Assembly: GCA_041583135.1 (NCBI GenBank)
Contig: JBFHGJ010000056.1
Span: 1-35,536 of the forward strand
Reading direction: 5' to 3'
DNA: 35,536 nt
Origin: JABSOG01 sp041583135
Lineage (GTDB): Bacteria; Pseudomonadota; Gammaproteobacteria; Enterobacterales; Alteromonadaceae
The translations under genes were made by a program, and so were the position numbers. Every line of letters begins with the position of its first letter. Position 1 is the first letter of the stretch. Below the pieces are notes generated by a model, which saw only the letters and a program-made list of their open reading frames with translations, searched no databases and was not told the origin of the DNA. Below are positions 1-7,981 of this stretch, in pieces.

Positions 1-396
1 ATGTTTAGACTCGAACCAGTCAACAACGTAACGAATGCCAATGGTGAAAGACACACCTGAAATACCAAACAGTAAACCGATCAGTAAATAATCTTGGTAA
101 CTTGAGGCATACTTCAATAAGAACAGCGGCGGCAGCAACAAAATCATTTGCCATATAAATACTGTCTTTGGCGATATAGACTCACATAAGATCCCAACAG
201 GCAGTCTTAACAGTGCGCCTGTCAGCATAGGGCTCGATAGCAGTAACCCTAACTCTGTTGCCGACAACCCCAACTGATGTTGCAGGTCAATGCCCAATAC
301 CGCATACAACACCCAAACTGAAAAGTTGGCGGCAAAGGCCAGCGTAGCAACGAGCAGTGCCCGGTAAGCCGTTGCCTTTGGAATTTTAATGTCCAT
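1..396 (-). CDS. MFS nitrate/nitrite transporter-like protein, N-terminal part (cut by window edge)
   Basis: The reading frame opens at ATG 396 (MDIKIPKATAYRALL) and runs unbroken to base 1, giving 132 residues. It covers the first four or so membrane helices of a 12-helix major facilitator. The N-terminal helix (LLVATLAFAANFSVWVLYAV), the RLPVGILCE stretch with the TM2-type arginine, and the IGIRYVVDWFESK segment match the NarK/NasA branch, in which the same region of the neighbouring transporter reads IGIRMVGEWFPAK. AAGG lies about 10 bases before the ATG. It is divergent from a second transporter of the same superfamily, so the 397-713 spacer probably serves both genes. Assignment to the NNP-like group is good; nitrate, nitrite or another anion as substrate cannot be told from this fragment. 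Confidence 0.8.
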   Translation of the reverse strand, partial: MDIKIPKATAYRALLVATLAFAANFSVWVLYAVLGIDLQHQLGLSATELGLLLSSPMLTGALLRLPVGILCESISPKTVFIWQMILLLPPLFLLKYASSYQDYLLIGLLFGISGVSFTIGIRYVVDWFESKH

Positions 397-605
397 GTCG
401 GTTTTACCTTAACCCCATGCTGAGCCGTGATATAACATCAAACTTAGGTTTTAATAAATACTGGTTTTTGCCCAACTTCACAATATCCACAAATCCCCCA
501 CCCTCGCACGCTACAACGCACCACTACCCACAAAGTGGTAAGCATTGCCGCATTCACTGAGATATAGCATAGCAACATAAATACCACTGTAGGTAGCCGA
601 AGAAA

Positions 606-621
606 TGTCGAAAAATCGACA
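606..621. promoter_or_regulatory. 16-bp perfect palindrome with CRP/FNR-family geometry
   Basis: TGTCGA-AAAA-TCGACA is a perfect inverted repeat. Read as 5-6-5 half-sites (TGTCG-N6-CGACA) it has the spacing of CRP/FNR-family operators, and resembles the form I recall for the CO sensor CooA, although any regulator with that half-site is possible. Its centre (613.5) is 26 bp upstream of the FNR box centre, in the spacer between two divergent transporter genes. The regulator is not in the window. Confidence 0.5.
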
Positions 622-632
622 TGCAACATAAA

Positions 633-646
633 TTGATTTCGATCAA
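633..646. promoter_or_regulatory. FNR/ANR box
   Basis: TTGAT-TTCG-ATCAA matches the FNR consensus TTGAT-N4-ATCAA at all ten fixed positions. It lies 67 bp before the chosen start codon of the rightward transporter (714). If it acts as a class II activator site (centre near -41.5), transcription would start near base 681. This predicts oxygen-limited expression of the transporter, and possibly of the kinase gene after it. Confidence 0.8.
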
Positions 647-713
647 TTTGTTTTTATCAGAAAGCGCAATGATGGCGGCAAAGCTGTTTATATTAATCCA
701 TCGGGAGAGAGTC

Positions 714-2192
714 ATGACAACAGATGATGGCAAAATGCGGTTGCTCAATTTTGGCGATCCTAAAATAAAAACCCTCCATATTACATGGTTTGCGTTTTTC
801 TTAACTTTTGTGGTGTGGTTTAGCCATGCGCCGATGCTGGCGTTCATAAAAGAAGCTTTCGATCTCAGTTCGGCACAAATTAAAGCCCTACTGATATTGA
901 ACGTCGCACTCACCATCCCGGCACGCATCATCGTCGGTATGGTCGTTGACAAGTATGGTCCGCGTATCACCTATAGTGGTTTGCTGTTTATTTCCGCGTT
1001 TACCTGTGTCGGCTTTGCCACTGCCAACAGTTATGAACAATTGGCGATATTTCGATTCTTGTTGGGCTTTACCGGTGCGGGCTTTGTTATAGGCATACGC
1101 ATGGTTGGTGAATGGTTCCCGGCAAAACAAGTTGGTGTCGCAGAAGGCATCTACGGCGGCTGGGGTAACTTTGGTTCTGCCGCAGCAGCGATGACTTTAC
1201 CTGCGATCGCAGGCATCTTCGGTGGCGAGGACGGCTGGCGCTGGGCAATTGGAATTACCGGCATCATTATTGGTCTTTATAGCTTCGTGTACTATGCCAA
1301 AGCACGCAACACGCCAAAAGGTTCAACTTACTTCAAACCCAAAAAAGCAGGCGGTCTAGAAGTCACCAGTATGGGAGACTTCTTTTTCTATATTGCCATG
1401 AACATTCCAATGTATATTGCTTTGGGCGTCTTGGCTTGGAAATTGTCACCAGCGGGCGTTAAGCTGTTTACCGAACAAACCATGTATATCTTCTGGGTCG
1501 TATTGGCCGTATTGTTTGTATTCCAAATGACTCAAATTTGGAAGGTAAACAAAGAACACCTGCAAAAAGGCGTGCCAGAGATAGAAAAGTACAAATTCAA
1601 AAACGTGGCGATATTGCAAGTCTCTTACTTCGTCACTTTTGGTTCTGAACTCGCCGTAGTCTCAATGTTGCCATTGTTCTTCTTGGAAACTTTTGACGGG
1701 CTAGACCCAGTTAAAGCCGGCCTTTTAGCCTCTGGTTTTGCTTTTATGAATCTGGTCGCTCGTCCGACCGGTGGACATTTGTCAGATAAAATTGGCCGTC
1801 GCAAATCGTTGATGGTGTTGATTGGCGGTTTGGCCTTAGGTTACTTTATTCTCAGCCAAATTGACGGTACTTGGGCTATCCCGTTAGCGGTTATCGCCAC
1901 CATGATGTGTTCTTTCTTCGTGCAGGCTGGTGAAGGTGCGGTATTTGCTATCGTACCACTGGTAAAACGTCGCATGACCGGACAAATCGCAGGTATGGCC
2001 GGCGCTTATGGTAATGTCGGAGCGGTGACCTACCTAACCGTATTGTCCTTTGTCGATTACAGCACTTTCTTCTTGGTTATCGGGGTTTCTGCCGTCATTA
2101 TGTTCTTCTTTGCCGCGCTGCTCGATGAACCTAAAGGCCAGATAGCCGAGGTTGCTGAAGATGGCACCGTGCATATGATTGACGTGTCTTAA
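714..2192 (+). CDS. NarK/NasA-family nitrate/nitrite transporter
   Basis: A 492-residue, 12-helix major facilitator protein of the nitrate/nitrite porter family, expected to carry nitrate in or exchange nitrate for nitrite at the inner membrane. Visible signatures are the nitrate motif with GGWGNFGSA, its C-terminal counterpart AGAYGNVGAV, and two in-membrane arginines, R71 (TM2, IPARIIVG) and R350 (TM8, LVARPTGG). These correspond to the substrate-binding Arg89 and Arg305 of E. coli NarK. The frame is open from ATG 621, but that start would put the FNR box inside the gene. ATG 714 is preceded by GGGAGAGA at 703-710 and is preferred. A PP2C/kinase gene follows 104 bp downstream, as next to nasA in pseudomonads. 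Whether it serves respiration or assimilation is open; the FNR box favours respiration. Confidence 0.9.
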   Translation: MTTDDGKMRLLNFGDPKIKTLHITWFAFFLTFVVWFSHAPMLAFIKEAFDLSSAQIKALLILNVALTIPARIIVGMVVDKYGPRITYSGLLFISAFTCVGFATANSYEQLAIFRFLLGFTGAGFVIGIRMVGEWFPAKQVGVAEGIYGGWGNFGSAAAAMTLPAIAGIFGGEDGWRWAIGITGIIIGLYSFVYYAKARNTPKGSTYFKPKKAGGLEVTSMGDFFFYIAMNIPMYIALGVLAWKLSPAGVKLFTEQTMYIFWVVLAVLFVFQMTQIWKVNKEHLQKGVPEIEKYKFKNVAILQVSYFVTFGSELAVVSMLPLFFLETFDGLDPVKAGLLASGFAFMNLVARPTGGHLSDKIGRRKSLMVLIGGLALGYFILSQIDGTWAIPLAVIATMMCSFFVQAGEGAVFAIVPLVKRRMTGQIAGMAGAYGNVGAVTYLTVLSFVDYSTFFLVIGVSAVIMFFFAALLDEPKGQIAEVAEDGTVHMIDVS

Positions 2193-2209
2193 ATAAGAAA
2201 CTAAAACAA

Positions 2210-2241
2210 AAGATGGGCTAAAATGACGTTTAGCCCATCTT
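2210..2241. terminator. 13-bp perfect hairpin between transporter and kinase genes
   Basis: The stem runs 2210-2222 and 2229-2241 (AAGATGGGCTAAA and its complement) around a 6-base loop. On the + strand no T-run follows. On the - strand the outgoing flank is TTTTGTTTTAG, so the classic terminator polarity is leftward. For the rightward genes it may act as a partial terminator or mRNA 3'-end stabiliser that lowers kinase expression relative to the transporter. Confidence 0.55.
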
Positions 2242-2296
2242 GACAAGCGCTTTGGCATACATCTGCCAATCGAATTCTATGAGATAGGGTCTTCTT

Positions 2297-4024
2297 TTGG
2301 ATAGTATCAGTTTACAGGTTGACATAGGTTGCGTATCCGATGCTGGCATAAAGCCCACCAATGAAGATGCCGCAAGTTTCAACATACCAACGCAACCTCA
2401 CCAACTCGAATACAAAGGGGTTTGCTGTGCCTTGGCCGATGGCGTCAGCACGGCTGAAGCTGGAAAAGAGGCAAGCCTGCAATCGGTCAGCCGCTTTATT
2501 GACGATTACTATAAGGCCCCCGAAACTTGGTCGGTCTCCCACACCGGACAAAAAGTGCTATCCGCCACCAACCTGTCACTATTTAAACGAAGCCACGAGT
2601 TTACACAAGAATCCAAAGGATACCTCTGTACTTTTGTGAGCTTGGTGCTGAAGTCACAGACCGCTCATTTTTTCCATGTCGGTGACAGTCGCATCTATCT
2701 GTTTAAGCAAGGTAAGCTCAAGCAACTCACCAGAGATCACAGCACCTTTATCGGCGAAGGCAAAAGCTATCTGACTCGCGCCTTGGGTATGGATAACAAC
2801 CTACACGTTGATTACGGTAAGTTAAACTTGGATGTCGGCGACAAATTCGTTCTATCAAGTGACGGTATGCATGAGTTTGTCCCAGAGCAACAAATAATTC
2901 AGGTGCTCAGTGACAATTTGAGTGCTCAAGAACAAGCTCAACAACTACTGAACTGTGCCATGGACAATGGCAGCGACGACAACATCAGCTGCATCGTGGC
3001 CAGTGTCTCTCAAATAGCAAATCAAAGCTATGATGACTTGGCGGCAAAACTCACTCGACTACCGTTTCCGCCAGACCTGCAATCGGGCATGATCATCGAT
3101 GGCTACAAAGTCACAAAAGAACTGTTTGCCAGTCCCCGTAGCCAACTATACCTAGTACAAGACCAAGCAACAAATAGACCTTTGGTCATGAAAACCCCTT
3201 CGGTCAACTACGCCCAAGACACCGCTTATATCGACCGCTTCATTCAAGAAGAATGGATAGGCAAAAGGATCAGCAGTGAGCGTGTTGTCAAAGTCGTTGA
3301 ACAATCTCGTCCTCGCAGCTGTTTGTATTATCTTATGGAATACATAGAGGGTATCGGACTAGACGAATGGATTGAAAAACACCCGCTCCCCCCACCAAAA
3401 AGAGCGATAAATATCGTCAAGCAGATAGCACAGGGGCTTGAAGCGTTCCATAGCAACGAAACGGTGCATCAGGATTTGCGACCGGCCAATATCTTAATCA
3501 ACGATAACGATGAGATAACCATTGTCGATTTTGGTTCAACCTTTGTTGCCGGTACGGCTGAGCTGTTTAACCCGATAGAGCACGAAGGCGCCCTTGGCAC
3601 CGCCACTTATTCCGATCCGCAGTATTTATTGGGTAAAAACCCCGGGGTTCAGGGTGATCTCTACGCGCTGGCCACTATTACCTATGAGCTTTTTACTGGC
3701 CAACTACCTTATGGCAACGCCATAGAAGAGTGCAAAAGCGCATTCGACTATGATCACCTAAGGTATCAAAGTGCCAGCTACCATAACCCGTTGATCCCCA
3801 TCTGGTTTGACCGAGCTTTAGAAAAAGGCGTTCAAATGGATACAGAAAAGCGCTATGCCAATATCGCACTGTTTCTACACGATCTAACTACGCCTAACCC
3901 GACATTTCTGCTCGACGTGCCAGAGTCGGCAGGTAGGCACAATTCTGTGGTTTTTTGGGGCGTGCTCTCCGGCTCAATGCTGTTAATGTTGTTAGTCGTC
4001 ATCAGCATGTTCAACAGCGGTTAG
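2297..4024 (+). CDS. Bifunctional PP2C phosphatase / Ser-Thr protein kinase, membrane anchored
   Basis: 575 residues in three parts. Residues 1-240 are a PP2C (PPM) phosphatase with metal-binding acidic residues in NEDA (23), ADG (D48), VGDSR (D130), SSDG (D189) and SDDN (D228). Residues 268-530 are a Hanks-type kinase: VMK (K299), catalytic loop HQDLRPAN (391-398) and DFG (411-413). Residues 550-572 form one transmembrane helix, leaving only a few residues outside. The glycine-rich loop is degenerate (LFASPRSQLYL), HRD is HQD, and APE is replaced by DPQ, so kinase activity may be weak. The gene starts at TTG 2297, since ATG 2279 in the same frame is stopped at once. Similar fusions sit beside nasA in Pseudomonas nitrate-assimilation loci, so a regulatory role in nitrate uptake is a reasonable inference. 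Confidence 0.88.
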   Translation: MDSISLQVDIGCVSDAGIKPTNEDAASFNIPTQPHQLEYKGVCCALADGVSTAEAGKEASLQSVSRFIDDYYKAPETWSVSHTGQKVLSATNLSLFKRSHEFTQESKGYLCTFVSLVLKSQTAHFFHVGDSRIYLFKQGKLKQLTRDHSTFIGEGKSYLTRALGMDNNLHVDYGKLNLDVGDKFVLSSDGMHEFVPEQQIIQVLSDNLSAQEQAQQLLNCAMDNGSDDNISCIVASVSQIANQSYDDLAAKLTRLPFPPDLQSGMIIDGYKVTKELFASPRSQLYLVQDQATNRPLVMKTPSVNYAQDTAYIDRFIQEEWIGKRISSERVVKVVEQSRPRSCLYYLMEYIEGIGLDEWIEKHPLPPPKRAINIVKQIAQGLEAFHSNETVHQDLRPANILINDNDEITIVDFGSTFVAGTAELFNPIEHEGALGTATYSDPQYLLGKNPGVQGDLYALATITYELFTGQLPYGNAIEECKSAFDYDHLRYQSASYHNPLIPIWFDRALEKGVQMDTEKRYANIALFLHDLTTPNPTFLLDVPESAGRHNSVVFWGVLSGSMLLMLLVVISMFNSG

Positions 4025-4342
4025 TTGATCTCTTAGTTCTCCAATGTATCTTCAGACTACAAGTGCGCTACCCCATAACATTTAGATGCTGGCGAGTCTC
4101 ATCCTAATTCTTATTTGATTTCTCCTATCAAAGCTTCTTTAGCGCCAAACTCAACATGCCTACCCGATAAAACATATCCCCCCGACGCTCCACCTGCCAT
4201 TTTGGCGCCTTATACCGCACAGGTGTAATGGGCCGTAATTCCACTTTTCACCGATTTGCCAAAAAATAAACACTTGAAGGTGGCTCGCAACAGCAGCTGT
4301 TGTCGAAAGATAGTCGCCGACGAGCAATTTGAGGATGAAAAC
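4025..4342. other. Spacer upstream of the toxin operon
   Basis: 318 bases without a convincing gene. The frame of the next protein is open back to a TTG at 4256, but the ribosome site lies just before 4343. A short inverted repeat CAACAG-CAG-CTGTTG at 4288-4302, 41 bp before the toxin start, is the only regulatory-looking element seen. No clear sigma-70 promoter was recognised. Confidence 0.4.
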
Positions 4343-5836
4343 ATGAACACAACACTGAGCCGATTGGTTAATGATATGTCGCAGCATACTCTACTTGCGA
4401 TCAACAACTTTGTTTCAGTCACAGGATATGTTTACGGCGTAGTCAACTTAGTGGCTCCTAGTATCCAACTCTCATCAGACCTGCAACAAGAACAGACAGA
4501 CTATGATCAGTTTAAAAAGGAACTGGAATTTTTTAAACAACAAGCTGGGCTTTGGATACAACCAGATAAGCAACAAAGCAATGATCTGGTGACCATGATC
4601 ACTGCGTTACCCAGCAGCATTTTGCCCATTTCTGCGGCTTTGATTTCCGACCTTTCAACCTTAAAAACCCTGAAACCAGGTCAACCGGTTGATTCAACCT
4701 TTTTGATAGACGCTCAAGAAAAAGTCGGAGATGCCAAACAAACCATTGCAAAGATGTGTTTGACTGCACGCCAATTTATCAACTCAGTAGAAACCATTGG
4801 CAAAGGGCTACAAGCCGCCAGCGACAAGATGTTGTCTTCTATAGATAACAGTTTAAAAGCGGAACTCACTGCGCTTAAGGTGTCGATTGAGACAATTGAG
4901 CAAATGGTTGAACAAAAACAGCGAAAGATTGATAGCAATGACACAGGCAGAGATATTTCCATTGCCGTGACTGTCGTCAGTATTTTCACCTTTGGACTTG
5001 GCGGGGCGGTAGTAGGCGCTGCCGGCATTGCGCTTTCCAGTGCAGAAATACAAACCCTAAAAGATGAGATCAAAAGTCTCAATCTTAAAATTAGTCAACA
5101 AATCAATGCCTTGAATGAAGACCAGCAGGCTCAAACGGCTGTTATCTTATTCAACCAACAAATACAACAGGTCCTCAAAGCTCAAGGTAATGCCATGCAG
5201 TCTTTGCAAGTATTTTACAGCTTTTTGGACAGTATGGAACAAGACATTCTCGCAGTGCAACAGGACATCATGAAACTCTCCACTGAGCGCTCCCCACTGC
5301 TTTGGAAGCTGGAAATTGAACAAGTAATCGATCAATGGACAGCACTTAAAAACCTTGCCATGACCTTATCGCAGATAAAAATTAACGTAAATCCCTACAT
5401 CTTCGATGGCAATACAGTCAAGCTTATCAATGGATCAATGTGGCTAAACGGCGACACCACGACAGGTGCAGTCAACGGCACAACCTTTTCAGACGATTCA
5501 GGAACACGATGGCAAGTAGCGCAATTGCCCAATGGCAATTTCACCTTGCAATGTCTTAGTGAACCGGAAAATCAGAACCACGTATTTTTGAATGGTCACA
5601 CTCAAACCGGTTTGATTGAGTTATCAACCACACCAAGTCCAACCAATCCTTTAAGTGGTACTCAGTGGTACACCGAAGATTTGGGCAATGGATTTGTCAC
5701 GTTAAAGTGCATGGGCCGAATTATCAACCAAGAACATGCCTATCTCAGTCTAGATCCACAAAACCATGTTGCCCGCTTAGTATCAAAAGCAGCTCTTGGA
5801 CAACCACAAACCCAGTGGAAAATTGACCCAGCTTAA
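4343..5836 (+). CDS. Tripartite alpha-pore-forming toxin component with C-terminal beta-trefoil-like domain
   Basis: 497 residues. Residues 1-350 are almost wholly helical, with a central hydrophobic hairpin at 205-232 (ISIAVTVVSIFTFGLGG onward) flanked by heptad-rich helices. This is the layout of ClyA/Hbl/Nhe/Ahl/Smh/Xax alpha-pore-forming toxins, in which the hairpin enters the target membrane. It shares TGYVYGVVNLV (27-37) and QAGLWIQP (67-74) with the next gene product. Residues 351-497 have no counterpart there. They contain three repeats ending in SGTRWQV (386), SGTQWYT (438) and QTQWKI (489), each about 50 residues and centred on (W/F)LNG-type turns, as expected of a beta-trefoil (ricin-B-like) module that could bind a sugar receptor. 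Start chosen at ATG 4343 with GAGGA seven bases upstream. No Sec signal. Toxin family by pattern; lectin fold is inferred. Confidence 0.75.
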   Translation: MNTTLSRLVNDMSQHTLLAINNFVSVTGYVYGVVNLVAPSIQLSSDLQQEQTDYDQFKKELEFFKQQAGLWIQPDKQQSNDLVTMITALPSSILPISAALISDLSTLKTLKPGQPVDSTFLIDAQEKVGDAKQTIAKMCLTARQFINSVETIGKGLQAASDKMLSSIDNSLKAELTALKVSIETIEQMVEQKQRKIDSNDTGRDISIAVTVVSIFTFGLGGAVVGAAGIALSSAEIQTLKDEIKSLNLKISQQINALNEDQQAQTAVILFNQQIQQVLKAQGNAMQSLQVFYSFLDSMEQDILAVQQDIMKLSTERSPLLWKLEIEQVIDQWTALKNLAMTLSQIKINVNPYIFDGNTVKLINGSMWLNGDTTTGAVNGTTFSDDSGTRWQVAQLPNGNFTLQCLSEPENQNHVFLNGHTQTGLIELSTTPSPTNPLSGTQWYTEDLGNGFVTLKCMGRIINQEHAYLSLDPQNHVARLVSKAALGQPQTQWKIDPA

Positions 5837-5905
5837 ACACCTCAGCGCCAATCGCTTTTTAACCTGTCACACGACAGCCTCAACACAAAACAGAAGGAAA
5901 ATACT

Positions 5906-6985
5906 ATGTCTACTCAACTGAGTGCAATTGCAGCAACCGTTTCGGCAACAACCTTAAGCGCCATTAACAATTTCTTGGATGTCACCGGATACGTCTATGG
6001 CGTTGTCAATTTAGTTACACCAGCGGTTAACTTAGAAGGACAGTACGCGGAAGATCAAAACAACTATGATGAATTCCGCACCAATTTGTCCGTCTACAAA
6101 GCACAGGCAGGTCTTTGGATCCAGCCAACCAAGACACAGCCAAATGATATCGTCAGTCAAATCACCGCTATGCCAGAGGTCATTACCGGCATCTCCAGCA
6201 CGGTCTTGAGTGATTTAAATACCATCAAATCCTTAGGATTTGGCAGTAAGGCAAACAAAACTTTTGTCAGTCAGGTTAAGACCATGATCAGCGCCGCCCA
6301 ATCTCAGGTCAATGGCTTAATTGACCAAGTGGCAACTTTCAAGTCCGATGTTGATCACGGTAATGCAATGCTGACAAGCGCATACAACGGCATCTTGAAA
6401 AATGTAGATGCCGACCTGCAAGCAGAGATAGACACCCTCCAAAAGGATATCAATTCATTAAAAGCCAAAGTCAAAAGCGCTCAAAAAGAAATTACAGAAA
6501 AAGACATTGAAAAAGGCTTTGCCATCGGCGCGATTGTCATCGGCGGCTTAACCGCCTGGACTGGTGTTGGTGATATCCTGCTTGGCGCAGGCATCGCCGG
6601 AGTCGTCCTAACCGAAGAAGAGATCTCAGCGCTCAAAGACACGATCAAGACCGACAAAATTAAGATCAACAACGACTTCAACAATATGTCTACCGACAAA
6701 GCAGCAAAAACCGCTGTCGTTCTGTTTCAACAGCAGGTCAATGAATCCCTCGAACAACATGACCAAGCGATGACCGAGTTGAGTAATTTTTCAGGTCTGT
6801 TAGGCACGTTGCACAACGACGTTGATTCTGCCTACGACGAATTGCTCTCATCGACTAGCGCGAAAGATCAGCAAACCTGGGAGACCGACTTGGATGATGC
6901 GATCACCGCTTGGAACAGCACCAACAATATGGCGACGACACTGGCAAAAATTCAGGTCAAAGCAACACCACCAGCTACCAATTAA
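5906..6985 (+). CDS. Tripartite alpha-pore-forming toxin component (paralogue, no trefoil)
   Basis: 359 residues, helical, with the hydrophobic hairpin at 204-236 (GFAIGAIVIGGLTAWTG then GDILLGAGIAGVVL). It aligns without large gaps to residues 1-350 of the preceding protein, with shared TGYVYGVVNLV (27-37), QAGLWIQP (67-74) and the closing TLAKIQVK. The two genes thus arose by duplication, and the trefoil was gained or lost afterwards. Length and architecture fit the A/B components of AhlABC and SmhABC. ATG 5906 follows GAAGGA. The gene is 69 bp after the first toxin gene and 66 bp before the third, same strand, so the three are likely co-transcribed. No signal peptide is seen, which matches several Gram-negative members of this family. 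Confidence 0.75.
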   Translation: MSTQLSAIAATVSATTLSAINNFLDVTGYVYGVVNLVTPAVNLEGQYAEDQNNYDEFRTNLSVYKAQAGLWIQPTKTQPNDIVSQITAMPEVITGISSTVLSDLNTIKSLGFGSKANKTFVSQVKTMISAAQSQVNGLIDQVATFKSDVDHGNAMLTSAYNGILKNVDADLQAEIDTLQKDINSLKAKVKSAQKEITEKDIEKGFAIGAIVIGGLTAWTGVGDILLGAGIAGVVLTEEEISALKDTIKTDKIKINNDFNNMSTDKAAKTAVVLFQQQVNESLEQHDQAMTELSNFSGLLGTLHNDVDSAYDELLSSTSAKDQQTWETDLDDAITAWNSTNNMATTLAKIQVKATPPATN

Positions 6986-7051
6986 TGTTTATCAATCATG
7001 TTGTTGCGGCTTAAAGCGCCGCAATTGACCAATAACCCAAGGGATCAAACG

Positions 7052-7912
7052 ATGACAACTCAAGACAAAATTATCCAGTTATGGCAAGCCGCCAACGAAA
7101 TAGGTATCGCAGTTAACGCGTTAAAAGAACTGCAACTTCCCGGCTATCTACCGACAAGCGACCAATCTGAGTTTACTAAGGCCAAAAAAGACACATTCCT
7201 CAAATGGTTTGTTCTGGCCCTAGATGAAGGTATCTTGGCCGCCATCAACGCCATTAAAAAAACATACAACTTAGGCGTACGCGATGTTCAAACGCTGCTA
7301 AGTGATAGCGACAGTTTGTTAACCAACATCGGTGAATTCACAAACTGCCTCAACCAACTCAAAAGCATTGAAAGTGCCCTAGAAGAATACCTACGACAAA
7401 TGCTTCAGGGCGATCAACAAGTCATTGCTGAGCTGACGAGCAAACTTAACCAGATCCAAGACAAGATCAATGAATTGTCAGACAACATTGATGATGGTTC
7501 ATACAAGATAGGCAGCGATATCGTGATCACCTATATCAACGTCGGCATCAATGTCGCTTCAGAGGAAAATCCAGTAGTCCCTGTCGTGGAAGGTGTGGTA
7601 AAAGTTGGTGAAACAGTCGCCCAAGAAGTGAAGATGACCAAAGAGATATTGGCGCTGAATGATGAACTATTCGACATTTGGCAATCCATGTCTGAACAAT
7701 CCCAGAAAGTCGCAACATTGCAACTAGCGCTAAGACAGTTTGCCCGAGTCACGTCATTCCAAGATCTCACCAGTCCTTTGACCACAATCACCAATATCTG
7801 GAGTGATTTCAGAGATGACATAGACAACCAAAACTGGTCGAAAGTGGGTGACTTTGTGAACCGTTTTGACAAGGTGACGACGGCAAGAAGCGCCGAGACG
7901 CTCAGCGCTTAA
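7052..7912 (+). CDS. Third helical component of the pore-forming toxin operon
   Basis: 286 residues, mostly long amphipathic helices. A moderately apolar head segment at about 153-190 (IGSDIVITYINVGINVA and PVVPVVEGVVKVGETVA) sits between coiled-coil-like stretches, where alpha-pore-forming toxins place their membrane-contacting head. It is only distantly like the first two components. Its size fits the smaller C-type partner of AhlABC/SmhABC or an XaxB-like subunit. The frame is open from 6998, but ATG 7052 has AAGGGA ideally placed (7039-7044) and begins MTTQDKII, so it is preferred. Which of the three proteins binds first cannot be read from the sequence. Confidence 0.65.
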   Translation: MTTQDKIIQLWQAANEIGIAVNALKELQLPGYLPTSDQSEFTKAKKDTFLKWFVLALDEGILAAINAIKKTYNLGVRDVQTLLSDSDSLLTNIGEFTNCLNQLKSIESALEEYLRQMLQGDQQVIAELTSKLNQIQDKINELSDNIDDGSYKIGSDIVITYINVGINVASEENPVVPVVEGVVKVGETVAQEVKMTKEILALNDELFDIWQSMSEQSQKVATLQLALRQFARVTSFQDLTSPLTTITNIWSDFRDDIDNQNWSKVGDFVNRFDKVTTARSAETLSA

Positions 7913-7927
7913 ATGACAATACTGATC

Positions 7928-7957
7928 AAAAATAGCCCCTTAATACATAGGGGCTAT
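7928..7957 (-). terminator. Intrinsic terminator, leftward
   Basis: ATAGCCCC (7932-7939), a 10-base loop, then GGGGCTAT (7950-7957), an 8-bp stem. On the - strand it is followed by TTTTT (complement of 7928-7932), a good intrinsic terminator for the restriction-modification operon. It lies 15 bp after the last toxin gene and may also slow rightward transcription. Its right arm is the start of the 32-bp direct repeat. Confidence 0.7.
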
Positions 7958-7981
7958 AAAATAAATGTGACTTTATCTAAC
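7950..7981. repeat. 32-bp direct repeat, left copy
   Basis: It begins GGGGCTATAAAATAAATG and ends TTTATCTAAC, and is identical over 32 bases to 10837-10868. The two copies are 2887 bp apart and bracket the restriction-modification cassette exactly: the stop codon (7977-7979) of the last cassette gene, in its shifted frame, lies inside this copy. Flanks on either side of the two copies differ. Confidence 0.9.

Noticed and set aside
520..580. NarL/NarP heptamers near ACCACT-N8-AGTGGT (520-539)
   Set aside because: The heptamers deviate from TACYYMT at key positions and are not in a convincing 7-2-7 pair.
621..713. Upstream extension of the rightward nitrate transporter to ATG 621
   Set aside because: It would place the perfect FNR box inside the coding sequence and lacks a ribosome site; ATG 714 has GGGAGAGA.
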